A stretch of 64,000 nt of DNA. It comes from Bog-756 sp963701325. Lineage in GTDB: Bacteria > Actinomycetota > Acidimicrobiia > Acidimicrobiales > RAAP-2. The translations under genes were made by a program, and so were the position numbers. The notes under the pieces are model-generated. The model ran no database searches. It was not told where the DNA came from and saw nothing but the letters and a program-made list of their open reading frames with translations. Of this stretch, positions 42,021 through 52,338 are shown one piece after another. The stretch lies in assembly GCA_963701325.1 (NCBI GenBank), contig OY969604.1, forward strand, positions 1,364,001-1,428,000, in the 5' to 3' direction. Numbering within the stretch: position 1 is the stretch's first letter; each line of letters begins with the position of its first letter.

Positions 42021-43821
42021 CTAGAGCTCGCCGGCCCAGTCGCGGTCGTCCAGGATCTCGGACAGACGGGAGAGGAACCGAGCCACGTACGCGCCGTCGA
42101 TGGCGCGATGGTCGAAGTTCATGGCGACCAATCCGACCGAGTGGATGCCGATCGACTCGGTCCCGTCCGAGAGCTCGACGACCACCGGCTTCCGGGACAC
42201 GCCGTCGGTGGAGAGGATCGCCACCTGAGGCTGATTGATGATCGCCCCGGTGAGCAGCGTGCCGAACGGTCCCGCGTTGGTGATCGAGAACGTCCCGTTG
42301 CTGATGTCGTCGAGGCTCAGGCGCTTGTTCCGGGCGCGATCGGCGAGGTCGTGGATCCTGCGCGCGATGCCCCGGAGGTTGAGTTCCTCGGCGTTGTGGA
42401 TCACGGGGACGATCAGCCCCTGGTTGTCGAGGTCCACTGCGATGCCCAGATTGATGTCGCGATGGACGACCAGGGAGTCGTCTCCCACCGATGCGTTGAG
42501 CCGCGGGTAATCGGCGAGGGCTTCGACGGCGGCCAGGGCGGCGAAGGGCAGATAGGACAGGCCGAAGCCCTCCTCATCTCGGAACCGGTCACCATGAGCG
42601 CGCCGCACCTGCTCGACCCGCTCGTAGTCGATCTCCCTGACCATCAGGGTGTGGGGCGAGACCGCCTTCGAGCGGACCATGTGCTCAGCCGTGCGACGCC
42701 GGATGTTGGTGAACGGCACCACCTCGTCCCGTGCGCCGACACGGACGGCATCGGCATTCTGCGGGCTCGGAGCGGGGGCGGATGCCGCTTGCGGTGCTGG
42801 CGCGGCTGGTGCTGCTGCGGCCGGTGCTGGTGCTGGTGCTGCGGGAGCTGGTGCTGCTGGCGCGTCAACCGGGCGGGCGGGCGCAGGTGGCGCGGGAGCC
42901 GGTTGTGGTGGGGTGGGTGCAGGAGCAGATGGAGCGGCAACCGGCCGGTCCGGCGCGGGATCGCGCGGGAGCCGGGGGGGCGGAGCGTGCCTGCGGCGCA
43001 GGCGCCGGCACGCTGCGGTCGACGATGCTCGGGACCGGCGAAGGATCAGCGGCTCCGCCCTGCCTCGCGATGACGGCCTCGACATCGCTGCGGGTGATCC
43101 TGCCCTCGAGGCCGGTACCCCGGACGGTGGACGGGTCGATCTTGTGATCGGCGAGGAGTTTGCGCACCACCGGCGAGAGCACGAGTCCGGACGAGCCGTC
43201 GGACGATGAGGGTCCGCGCTGTGCAGGGGACGAAGACGTTCCCACAGAAGTGGCGGGCGGTGGCCTCTCACCGACCACCGGCTCGTCGGGGAGCTCGGTC
43301 TTGAAGCTGGCACGAGGGACGGACACCGCGGCGGACGAGGATCGGGCGGGAGCCGGGGAAGGTGCGGGCGCCGCAGGTGCGGCCGGAGGGGTCCGAGGCG
43401 GAGTGGGCGCGGATACCGCGGGTGCGGGTGCGGCCGGTGCGGCTGGGGCCGGAGTGGGTGTCGCGGGTGCGGCTGCAGGTGCGGGCTGTGCGGCTGGGGC
43501 CGGAGTGGGTGTCGCGGGTGCGGGCGCGGGAGGAGGCGCAGGTGCTGGTGCAGAAGTGGAGACAGCCGGGGCGGGAGTCTGCTCCCCTGCGGGATCGATG
43601 ACCGCGAGGGTCGCGCCCACGTCGACGGTGTCGCCCTCCTCGACCAGGATCGACGTCACCACACCCTCGGCCGGGGAAGGCACCTCGGAGTCGACCTTGT
43701 CGGTGGAGACTTCGAAGAGTGGTTCGTCACGCTTCACGGTATCGCCGACCGCCTTGAACCACCGGGTGATGGTCCCTTCGGTCACCGTCTCGCCGAGCTG
43801 CGGCATGATCACGTCAGGCAA
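42021..43821 (-). CDS. 2-oxoacid dehydrogenase E2, dihydrolipoamide acyltransferase (one frame break)
   Basis: About 599 residues after removing one base from a run of seven G (42974-42980). The start is taken at TTG 43821, overlapping the lpd stop by eight bases; GTG 43812 is possible. One lipoyl domain (lipoyl Lys42 in TDKVDSE) is followed by a long Ala/Pro linker and a peripheral subunit-binding domain (LSPVVRKLLADHKID, GTGLEGRITRSDV). A second Ala/Pro linker and the catalytic domain come next, with NFDHRAIDGAYVARF holding the active His and Asp. It moves acyl groups from E1 to CoA. Pyruvate is likely because aceE is close; 2-oxoglutarate or branched-chain acids are possible. Confidence 0.9.
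43437..43523 (-). repeat. 36-base direct repeat in E2 linker
   Basis: An identical 36-base unit occurs at 43437-43472 and 43488-43523, offset 51 bases (17 codons). It encodes Ala/Pro/Thr-rich linker (ATPTPAPAA type) on the minus strand. In-frame expansion would lengthen the swinging arm without harm. Confidence 0.75.
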
Positions 43822-45313
43822 CGTGCAGACCCCTTCCGGTCAAGGCCAACACGGTCTCACCGAACGTCTCCGACAGCGAGGGGTGCGGCTGCATGAACTG
43901 GGCCACCTCGTCTGCGGTGGCCTCCCAGTTGACTGCCAGATACCCCGCTCCGAGCAACTCGGTGACCCACGGTCCGACCATGTGGACACCCAGGATCCTT
44001 CCGGTCGTGCCGTCCGGCCGGCGTTCGGCCACGAGCTTGACCATCCCCTGGGTGTCGCCGATGATCCGCGCCCGGCTGTTCCCGCCGAACGGATCCTTCT
44101 TGACCACCACGTCGAGACCCGCCGCCCTGGCCGCTGCTTCGCTCAGACCGGCGAACGCGACCTCGGGGTGGCAGTAGATGGCCCAGGGAACCCGCGTGTA
44201 GTCGACCGGGAGCACTGCCTCGCCCAAGATGGACTTGACCACCACGATCGCCTCGGCGAACCCGACGTGTGCGAGCTGCGGGGTCGCGGCTACCACGTCG
44301 CCCACCGCCCAGACCCCGTCAGCCGCAGTGCGCATGAACCGGTCGGTGACCACGAATCCACCCTCGTCGATCACCACACCGGTTCCATCCGCGACCAACC
44401 CTTCGGTACGCGGTCGACGGCCGACCGACACGACCACCGCCTCCACCTCCAGCTGCTCGCCGGAACCGAAGGAGACGACGGTACCTCGGCCCGCAGGTCC
44501 GGGTGTGTGCCCGTGGAGTGTCACGCCCGCCTTCACGTCGATGCCGCGCTTGCGGAACGAAAGGGCGACGACCCGCGCCATGTCCTCATCGCAGGCGCTC
44601 AGGATGGAAGGGAGCGCCTCGAAGACAGTGACCGACGAGCCGAGATCGGCGAACATCGAGGCGAACTCGCATCCGATTGCTCCGCCACCGATGACCGCCA
44701 CCGAGTCCGGGAGCCGGTCGAGCGCGAGGACCTCGTCCGACGTCAACACCACCCTTCCGTCGATGTCGAAGCCGGGGATGGTGCGGGGCACCGACCCCGC
44801 TGCGAGGACGACGTCGGTTCCGCTGATCTCGATGGTGGCCCCGTCGTTGCCGGCGATGCGCACCCGGCGACCGGGAAGCAGGGTCCCACTCCCGTTGTAC
44901 GTGGTGACCCCCCTGCCCCTGAGCAGGCCTTCGAGACCCCTGAACAGCACCTCGACCACCGCCTGCTTGCGTTTCTGGCTCACCGAGAAGTCGAGCGTCG
45001 GATCGGAGGGCTGGGCGCCCGCAGAGATCCCGAAGTCAGACGCCGAGCTCACCGTGCGGTAGACCGAGGCGGTCTCGAGGAACTCCTTGGCGGGGACACA
45101 ACCGCGGTGGAGGCAGGTGCCGCCGACCTTGTCGAGCTCGACGATGGCAACCGACAGTCCGGCTGCGGCTGCGTAGAGGGCGGTCGCGTACCCTCCCGGA
45201 CCACCTCCGATGATCACGATATCGAAGTGCTCCTGTGACCCCGCCCCTGCGTCGACTCCCCCCGGTGTTGTCTGTTGCCGTGTCACCTCGGGTGTCGTGG
45301 GTACCACCTCCAT
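43814..45313 (-). CDS. lpd: Dihydrolipoamide dehydrogenase (E3)
   Basis: 499 residues from ATG 45313. FAD-binding IIGGGPGGYATALYAAAAG comes after about 30 variable residues. The redox disulphide is in GGTCLHRGCVPAKE. NAD-binding is GGGAIGCEFASMFADLG, the second FAD contact is VWAVGDVVAATPQLAHVGF, and the C-terminal dimer segment includes the catalytic His in MQPHPSLSE. It reoxidises dihydrolipoyl groups on E2. It is the first gene of the operon lpd-E2-lipBA-M24 peptidase-SDR. A TAGGCT hexamer lies about 30 bases upstream of the ATG, leaving a short leader. Confidence 0.94.
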   Translation of the reverse strand: MEVVPTTPEVTRQQTTPGGVDAGAGSQEHFDIVIIGGGPGGYATALYAAAAGLSVAIVELDKVGGTCLHRGCVPAKEFLETASVYRTVSSASDFGISAGAQPSDPTLDFSVSQKRKQAVVEVLFRGLEGLLRGRGVTTYNGSGTLLPGRRVRIAGNDGATIEISGTDVVLAAGSVPRTIPGFDIDGRVVLTSDEVLALDRLPDSVAVIGGGAIGCEFASMFADLGSSVTVFEALPSILSACDEDMARVVALSFRKRGIDVKAGVTLHGHTPGPAGRGTVVSFGSGEQLEVEAVVVSVGRRPRTEGLVADGTGVVIDEGGFVVTDRFMRTAADGVWAVGDVVAATPQLAHVGFAEAIVVVKSILGEAVLPVDYTRVPWAIYCHPEVAFAGLSEAAARAAGLDVVVKKDPFGGNSRARIIGDTQGMVKLVAERRPDGTTGRILGVHMVGPWVTELLGAGYLAVNWEATADEVAQFMQPHPSLSETFGETVLALTGRGLHVA

Positions 45314-45391
45314 CGCACGCGTCCGTCGCTGCCGGGTCGCAGACCAGCCTATCGGCCGCGGCCGGGGGCCCAATTCGGTCCGCGGGTCCGC

Positions 45392-46198
45392 TCAGGGCAC
45401 GATCGACCCTGCGGGCTTACGACCCCACGCCGAGATCAGGGGCGCGGTCGCGAGATCCAACCGACCGGTGGAGATCGCCGCGAGACACCGGTCGATCTCC
45501 TCGGCTGTGGCCAGACCGGCACCGACGAGACCTTCCCGGATCTGCTCGATCGTGGCCCGCTCGAGGACCGCGCTTGCAGGAGCCGCCACCGGGAAGTAGG
45601 CGTCCGCCCCGACCTGCTCGAGGCCGAGCGCACGGAGGACACGGGGGAGGGTGCGGCCGAAGGAGAGGTCGACCCCGCGCCGAGCGAGCAGCACCCGGAA
45701 TCCGGCGTGCAGCTTGTTGGCCAGTGCCTGCTCCGGGCCGGACTCGTCGATGCAGGCGAGTGGTTGGAGCGCGGGATCGGCGTCCTCGACGACCAGCCAG
45801 CCGCCGGGGCGCAGGACATCAGCCAGCCTGGTGAGCACCCGCTCTCGTCGGGGCAGGTGGACGAGCACAAGACGGGCGTGGATGAGGTCGAACGGCCCGG
45901 GGGGTGGGTCATCTGCTGCGACGTCATGGCGGAGCACGCTGAAGGACCGCTCGTCGGGCGGACCGAGCCACGAGAGGTCGATGTCGCTGGCCAGGACCGA
46001 GCCGTCGGGACCGACCCGGTCGGCCATCCAAGCCGGGATCTGCGGCCCCCCGGCGCCGACCTCCCAACACTGCCAGCCGGGACCGATGCCGGTGTGGTCG
46101 AGGACACGGCAGGTGGTGGCGTCGAACAGCTCGGACAACGCAGCCAACCGGGCGCCCGCCTCCGGCTGCCGGTTGTCGAGCAGGTACTCGTCGCTCAG
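45392..46198 (-). CDS. SAM-dependent methyltransferase, probable CTG start
   Basis: 268 residues if translation begins at CTG 46198, which overlaps the ABC permease stop as CTGA, in the same position where other junctions here have GTGA or ATGA. No ATG or GTG gives the expected N terminus SDEYLLDNRQPEAG. The class I Rossmann motif is WQCWEVGAGGPQIPAWM, then ASDIDLSWL (acidic ribose contact) and FDLIHARLVLVHLPRRE, with LRPGGWLVVEDAD. Relatives methylate small molecules or polyketide-like products. It is the last gene of an export operon, so it may modify the exported compound. Substrate unknown. Confidence 0.83.
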   Translation of the reverse strand: MSDEYLLDNRQPEAGARLAALSELFDATTCRVLDHTGIGPGWQCWEVGAGGPQIPAWMADRVGPDGSVLASDIDLSWLGPPDERSFSVLRHDVAADDPPPGPFDLIHARLVLVHLPRRERVLTRLADVLRPGGWLVVEDADPALQPLACIDESGPEQALANKLHAGFRVLLARRGVDLSFGRTLPRVLRALGLEQVGADAYFPVAAPASAVLERATIEQIREGLVGAGLATAEEIDRCLAAISTGRLDLATAPLISAWGRKPAGSIVP

Positions 46199-47081
46199 GA
46201 GAGCACCCGCCGCCGGAAGTTGCGGAGCCCGAGACCGAGGAACAGCCCGACGAACGCCACCACGACGGGATACACGACGTAGAGGTGCATGTGGGGCGCG
46301 TCGGTGAAGGCCGCCCGCATGCCTTCGTTGACATAGAGCAACGGATTGATCAGCACGATCGTCTGGAGCCAGTGCCACCCTCCGACCTCGACCGGCGAGA
46401 GGCGGGTCCACTGGTAGTAGGTGCCGCCGAGGAACGTGACCGGGAGGATGATGAAGCCGAACATGAGACCGATGTTGCGGGGCTCGAAGCTGGTCCCGAG
46501 GAGGAGGCCGAGCGAGGCCATCATCACGCACGCGATCGGGACGATGGTGACGATGATCCACCAGTGCAGCGTGAGGTGGGCCTCGACTCCCTTGGCGTGG
46601 ACCACCGACGCGATGGGCAGGACCAGGATGGCCGAGATGAGTCCCTGGACCGCTCCGGACAGCACTTTTGCGATCGCCACCAACCAGATCGGACACGGTG
46701 CCTGTACCCGGTCCTCGATCTCCCGGGTGAAGCCGAACTCCTGCGACATGATGAGCGCCACCGACTGGACGCCCTGGAACAGGATCGAGATGCCGACCAC
46801 GCCCGGGACGAGCACGGTGGCGAACGCGGACTCGGCCACGGGTCCGCCTCCACCACCGATCCCCTGGCCGATCTTGGGGAACACGTAGAGGAAGACGAAG
46901 CACAGCAGGAACGGCTGGATCAGCGTCCGCGCGACGAACTCGAAGAGGTGCTTGCGGAGCACGACGAGGTCACGCAGGATGAGCGCCCAGAGGACCATCC
47001 GGCCGGCAGCCAGTGCCGAGCGGGCCGGCGTGGTGCGCACTGGCGGGCCGGCGGTACCCGGGGCCTCGGCGTGGATGACGG

Positions 47082-47085
<4 letters not shown>
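46195..47085 (-). CDS. ABC-2 type transporter permease, DrrB-like
   Basis: 296 residues from ATG 47085, overlapping the ATPase stop as ATGA. About six membrane helices are visible, including the LIQPFLLCFVFLYVF and VLVPGVVGISILFQGVQSVAL segments, and ASLGLLLGTSF with FIILPVTFLGGTYY. EFGFTREIEDRVQAPCPIWLV is the conserved cytoplasmic loop of ABC-2 permeases. With the ATPase before it, it would form an exporter for a lipophilic compound, antibiotic or polysaccharide/lipid. Substrate cannot be assigned. Confidence 0.9.
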
Positions 47086-48083
<998 letters not shown>

Positions 48084-48154
48084 CTCCGAACCTAATCCGT
48101 CGCCACCCCCCTCCTGGTCGCAGGCGGCGGAGGTCGCTCCCTGCCGTGCCGCAG

Positions 48155-48922
48155 CTACTTGGGGGGCATCCTGATGCCACCGTCGAGGCGGATGACCTCG
48201 GCGTTGAGATAGCTGTTGGCGACGATGTGGGCGACCAGCTCGCCGTACTCGGCCGGATTGCCGAGGCGCTTGGGGAAATTGACCGACTCGGCAAGCGTGG
48301 TGCGGGCCTCGTCCGGGAGCATGGCGAGCAGCGGCGTGTCGAAGAGACCCGGGGCGATGGCCACCACCCGGATCCCGACCACCGCGAGGTCGCGCGCTGC
48401 CGGCAGGGTCATCCCGACCACGGCGCCCTTGGAGGCCGAGTAGGCGAGCTGGCCGATCTGGCCGTCGAAGGCCGCCACCGACGCGGTGTTGACGATCACA
48501 CCCCGTTCGCCGTTTGCCTGGGGCTCTACCGTGGACATGACCGACGCGGCCTTGGTCATGACGTTGAACGTTCCGGTCACGTTCAGGTTCTGGATGAACT
48601 GGAACGGCTCGAGGTCGTGCGGTGAGCCGTCCCGGTTGATCACCCGGCCGACCCACCCGGTCCCGGCGCAGTTGACCGCGATCCGCAGGTTGCCACCCCG
48701 AGCTGCCTCATCGACCGCCTTCTGGCAGTCGGCCGGGTCGGTCACGTCGCCGGCCACGCAGGTGGCCGATCCACCGATCTCGGCGACGACCTCCTTGGCC
48801 CGCGCCTCGTTCCGGTCGAACACGGTGACCCGGACGCCGATGGCCGCGAGCTTGCGCGCAGTGGCCTCGCCGAGGCCGGAGGCCCCGCCGGTGATGATTG
48901 CCGAACAGCCGTTGATCTCCAT
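48155..48922 (-). CDS. 3-hydroxyacyl-CoA dehydrogenase type II-like SDR
   Basis: 255 residues from ATG 48922. SAIITGGASGLGEATARKL is the NAD-binding end. GDVTDP, AVNCAGTGWVGRV, NTASVAAFDGQIGQLAYSASKGAVVGM with catalytic Ser, Tyr and Lys, and RVVAIAPGLFDTPLL follow. The whole pattern is close to the HSD17B10/type II 3-hydroxyacyl-CoA dehydrogenase group, which oxidises 3-hydroxyacyl-CoA in beta-oxidation or branched-chain amino-acid breakdown. TAACCT (48929-48934) six bases upstream suggests a leaderless message. It fits the acyl-CoA dehydrogenase and enoyl-CoA hydratase genes elsewhere in the window. Confidence 0.88.
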   Translation of the reverse strand: MEINGCSAIITGGASGLGEATARKLAAIGVRVTVFDRNEARAKEVVAEIGGSATCVAGDVTDPADCQKAVDEAARGGNLRIAVNCAGTGWVGRVINRDGSPHDLEPFQFIQNLNVTGTFNVMTKAASVMSTVEPQANGERGVIVNTASVAAFDGQIGQLAYSASKGAVVGMTLPAARDLAVVGIRVVAIAPGLFDTPLLAMLPDEARTTLAESVNFPKRLGNPAEYGELVAHIVANSYLNAEVIRLDGGIRMPPK

Positions 48923-48928
48923 GCCGGC

Positions 48929-48934
48929 AGGTTA
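48929..48934 (-). promoter_or_regulatory. Leaderless-type -10 hexamer of SDR gene
   Basis: TAACCT on the minus strand is followed by six bases and ATG 48922. The same hexamer and spacing precede the mutase gene. Confidence 0.5.
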
Positions 48935-49024
48935 CGAGAGCGTCGGCTCCGTGCCAACACGAGTGTCCCGGCACCCGGCGCTGCCCGACCGACCACACAG
49001 GATCGGCACGGCCCTGATGGCGGG

Positions 49025-49471
49025 CTACTGCCGGGCCGCCGCCTGGGTGGCCAGCAGATCGACCACGTCGTTCATCCGGTCGCCGGAGTGGCCCTTGACC
49101 CAGCCGAAGGTGACCGGCCGGTCGGCCTCGAGCGCCAGGGGGAGGAGGATCTCCCACAGGTCCCGGTTCGCGACCGGCTTGCCCTGTGAATTCCGCCAGC
49201 CGCGCCGCAACCACCCGGCCCACCAGCGCTGCTCGAAGCAGTTGACTACGTAGGTCGAGTCGCTCATCACGTGCAGCGGGCCGGGCAGGGACTCGAGCGC
49301 CCGGATCACCGCGGTCACCTCCATCCGCTGGTTGGTGGTGTGCGGCTCCCCACCTGAGTCGCACGGCCCACCGTCCACCGCCCATGCCCACCCGCCGGGC
49401 CCGGGGTTCCCGAGGCAGGACCCGTCGGTGTAGACGACGGTCTGAGAGCCGTCGTCGGTGGGGGTGCTCAT
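49025..49471 (-). CDS. rnhA: Ribonuclease HI
   Basis: 148 residues from ATG 49471. The four catalytic acids are in place: Asp in VYTDGSCLGNPGPGG, Glu in NQRMEVTA, Asp in MSDSTYVV and Asp in GHSGDRMNDVVD. Catalytic His is also in the GHSGD loop. It cuts RNA in RNA-DNA hybrids with two metal ions. No hybrid-binding domain is attached. It is divergent from aceE, with about 85 bases between the start codons. Confidence 0.94.
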   Translation of the reverse strand: MSTPTDDGSQTVVYTDGSCLGNPGPGGWAWAVDGGPCDSGGEPHTTNQRMEVTAVIRALESLPGPLHVMSDSTYVVNCFEQRWWAGWLRRGWRNSQGKPVANRDLWEILLPLALEADRPVTFGWVKGHSGDRMNDVVDLLATQAAARQ

Positions 49472-49555
49472 CGGGACAGCATGCCCGACGGGGCCGGGTG
49501 CCCGGCGCACCGGCGCCCGGCGCTTGACTTTGTCCCGAGGGTGAGCGGTGGGAGC

Positions 49556-52297
49556 ATGGACAGGATGCTGTTCGACGGTGTTGCCCACCAACTGCCCGAC
49601 AACGACCCCGAGGAGACCGCGGAGTGGCTCGCCGCGTTCGACGACATCGTCGGCGCCCACGGACGGAACCGCGCCCGCTACCTCCTCATGCGCCTCCTCG
49701 AACGGGCGGGCCAGACCCACGTCGATTTTCCCGCGACCGTCTCGACCCCCTACGTCAACACCATCCCCTCCGACGTCGAGCCGGAGTTCCCCGGCGACGA
49801 GCACCTCGAGCGCCGCATCCGCGCCTTCATCCGGTGGAACGCAGCGATCATGGTGGTCCGGGCCAACATCCGCTCGGAGGCGATCGGCGGCCACCTCTCC
49901 ACCTACGCCAGCTCCGCCGCCCTCTACGAGGTCGGATTCAACCACTTCTTCCGCGGCAAGGACGATGGCGCACCCGGTGATCAGGTCTACTTCCAGGGCC
50001 ATGCCTCACCGGGCATCTACGCGCGTGCCTTCGTCGAAGGTCGCCTGACCGAGGAGCAGCTGGACAACTTCCGGTTCGAGGTGGGCGGGAACGGGCTCTC
50101 CTCGTATCCCCACCCGCGCCTCATGCCCGACTTCTGGGAGTACCCGACGGTCTCGATGGGACTCGGACCGATCAACGCCATCGCCCAGGCCCACCTGAGC
50201 AGGTACCTCGAGGCCCGGGAGCTCGCCGAGACCGCCGGCAGCCGGGTCTGGGGCTTCGTCGGGGACGGCGAGTTCGACGAGCCCGAGACCATCGGCCTGC
50301 TCGGGATGGCCGGCCGGGAGCACCTCGACAACCTGACCCTGGTGGTCAACTGCAACCTGCAGCGCCTGGACGGTCCGGTGCGGGGCAACGGCAAGGTCAT
50401 CCAGGAGTTCGAGGCGCTGTTCCGTGGGTCCGGATGGAACGTGATCAAGGTGATCTGGGGGCGCACCTGGGACGAGCTGCTGGCCCGGGACGTCGACGGC
50501 GTCCTCGTGGCCAAGATGAACTCCACCGTCGACGGCGAATTCCAGAAGTACGCCACCGAGTCGGGCGCCTACATCCGGGAGCACTTCTTCGGTCCGGACC
50601 CGCGGTTGCGGGCCCTGGTCGAGCACCTGAGCGACGAGGAACTCCAAAGCCTTCCCCGCGGGGGCCACGACTACCGGAAGCTCTACGCCGCGTATCAGGC
50701 GGCCGTCGATCATGTCGGGGCGCCCACCGCCATCCTGGCCAAGACGGTCAAGGGGTGGACACTCGGACCCGAGATCGAGGCGCGCAACGCCACCCACCAG
50801 ATCAAGAAGATGACCAAGTCCCAGTTGCGTGCCCTGCGCGATCGCCTCTTCCTCCACGAGGAGATCGCCGAGGAGGACCTCGACGCCGACCTGCCCCCCT
50901 ACTACCGGCCCCCTCTCGATTCCCCGGCGAGCCGGTACCTCGCCGAACGGCGGCGGATCCTCGGAGGTCCGCTCCCCCGCCGGGTGGTGCGGGCGGCAGC
51001 ACTGCCTGCACCCGAACCGGCCGCCTTCGCCGACCTCCTCGCCGGCTCCGGTCGCCAGCAGGTCTCGACCACCATGGCCTTCGCCCGGCTGTTGCGCACC
51101 CTCACCCGCGACCCGGCGATCGGACGGCGGGTGGTCCCGATCATTCCCGACGAGGCCCGCACGTTCGGGCTCGAGTCGCTGATCAGCGAGGTCCAGATCT
51201 ACGCCCCGGACGGGCAGCGCTACACCCCGGTCGACGCGGGCCTGCCACTCCACTACGCGGAGAGCGCCACCGGCCAGATCCTCGAGGAGGGGATCACCGA
51301 GGCCGGTGCGACCGCCACCTTCACCGCCGCGGCCACCGCCTATGCCACCTGGGGCGAGTCCCTCATCCCCTGTTACCTCTTCTACTCGATGTTCGGCTTC
51401 CAGCGGGTCGGTGATCTGCTCTGGGCGCTCGGGGACAGCCGGGGCCGCGGGTTCCTGCTCGGGTGCACTGCCGGCCGGACCACGCTCAACGGCGAGGGCC
51501 TCCAGCACCAGGACGGTCACTCGCTGCTCCTCGCCTCGGTCGTGCCGACCGTGGCCGCCTACGACCCCGCTTTCGCCTATGAGGTCGCGATCATCATGGA
51601 AGACGGGATCCGGCGGTTCACCGGTCCCGACCCCGAGGACCGCTACTGGTACCTCACGCTCTACAACGAGAACTATCCGATGCCCGCGCTCCCGACGGAC
51701 CCCGACGAAGCGGCACGGGTCCGCCTCGGAACGATCCGCGGCCTCTACCGGTTCGCAGAGGTTGCGCCCGACGTCGCAGGACGCCCCGAGACGGCGACGG
51801 CGCCCCGGGCCACGCTGCTCTTCTCGGGCACCGCGTGGCAGGCGGCGACCGAGGCCCGCCGACTCCTGGCCGACGACTGGGGGGTGGCCGCGGAGACCTG
51901 GTCGGTGACCTCCTACAAGTCACTCCGCGAAGAGGCACTCGCCGTCGAGCGCTGGAACCGCCTCCATCCGGGATCCGCCCCGAGGATCCCCCATGTGACC
52001 GAGAGCCTTGCCGGATCGGACGGGCCGATCGTGGCCGTGACCGATTTCCTCCGGGCCGTCCCCGACCAGGTCGCACGCTGGATGCCCCGTCGGTACCGCT
52101 CGCTTGGCACCGACGGCTTCGGCCGTTCCGACACCCGTGAGGTCCTCCGCCGCCACTTCGAGACCGACGCCGCCCACCTGGTGGTGGCCGTGCTCGACGG
52201 GCTTGCCGACGACGGCACGATCCCATCGGGCACCGTGGCCGATGCGATCGCCAAGTACGGCATCGACGCCGACGCAGGCGATCCCTGGGCGGGCTGA
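49556..52297 (+). CDS. aceE: Pyruvate dehydrogenase E1, homodimeric AceE type
   Basis: 913 residues from ATG 49556; a GTG at 49541 is also in frame. AceE features in order: RNRARYLLMRLLE, PYVNTI, FRGKDDGAPGDQVYFQGHASPGIYARAF, the thiamine-diphosphate motif GDGEFDEPETIG with NCNLQRLDGPVRGNGK, the DYRKLYAAY insert and EEGITEAGATATFTAAATAY in the second half. It decarboxylates pyruvate and acetylates E2 lipoyl groups. In actinobacteria AceE works with E2 and Lpd encoded elsewhere, here the operon at 42-45 kb. No E2 gene follows it. It stands alone, with a leaderless-type gene 40 bases downstream. Confidence 0.95.
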   Translation: MDRMLFDGVAHQLPDNDPEETAEWLAAFDDIVGAHGRNRARYLLMRLLERAGQTHVDFPATVSTPYVNTIPSDVEPEFPGDEHLERRIRAFIRWNAAIMVVRANIRSEAIGGHLSTYASSAALYEVGFNHFFRGKDDGAPGDQVYFQGHASPGIYARAFVEGRLTEEQLDNFRFEVGGNGLSSYPHPRLMPDFWEYPTVSMGLGPINAIAQAHLSRYLEARELAETAGSRVWGFVGDGEFDEPETIGLLGMAGREHLDNLTLVVNCNLQRLDGPVRGNGKVIQEFEALFRGSGWNVIKVIWGRTWDELLARDVDGVLVAKMNSTVDGEFQKYATESGAYIREHFFGPDPRLRALVEHLSDEELQSLPRGGHDYRKLYAAYQAAVDHVGAPTAILAKTVKGWTLGPEIEARNATHQIKKMTKSQLRALRDRLFLHEEIAEEDLDADLPPYYRPPLDSPASRYLAERRRILGGPLPRRVVRAAALPAPEPAAFADLLAGSGRQQVSTTMAFARLLRTLTRDPAIGRRVVPIIPDEARTFGLESLISEVQIYAPDGQRYTPVDAGLPLHYAESATGQILEEGITEAGATATFTAAATAYATWGESLIPCYLFYSMFGFQRVGDLLWALGDSRGRGFLLGCTAGRTTLNGEGLQHQDGHSLLLASVVPTVAAYDPAFAYEVAIIMEDGIRRFTGPDPEDRYWYLTLYNENYPMPALPTDPDEAARVRLGTIRGLYRFAEVAPDVAGRPETATAPRATLLFSGTAWQAATEARRLLADDWGVAAETWSVTSYKSLREEALAVERWNRLHPGSAPRIPHVTESLAGSDGPIVAVTDFLRAVPDQVARWMPRRYRSLGTDGFGRSDTREVLRRHFETDAAHLVVAVLDGLADDGTIPSGTVADAIAKYGIDADAGDPWAG

Positions 52298-52326
52298 CCC
52301 CGGGGACGGCGTTCGGGCCTCCGGAC

Positions 52327-52332
52327 TAGCCT
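52327..52332 (+). promoter_or_regulatory. Leaderless-type -10 hexamer of HhH-GPD gene
   Basis: TAGCCT is followed by six bases and GTG 52339. Confidence 0.45.
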
Positions 52333-52338
52333 GCGGGG

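Noticed and set aside
39522..43073. A 1183-codon open frame on the plus strand
   Set aside because: Antisense to the M24 peptidase, lipBA and E2 genes. Its composition mirrors the reverse strand of real codons and no motif is present.
42649..43209. Plus-strand Gly/Ala-rich PE-PGRS-like ORF
   Set aside because: It is the reverse strand of the Ala/Pro linker of E2; the Gly/Ala richness follows from GC-rich complementary codons.
43437..43523. Possible CRISPR-like or mobile repeat
   Set aside because: The repeat is in frame within the Ala/Pro linker of E2, with no spacer variation and no cas genes.
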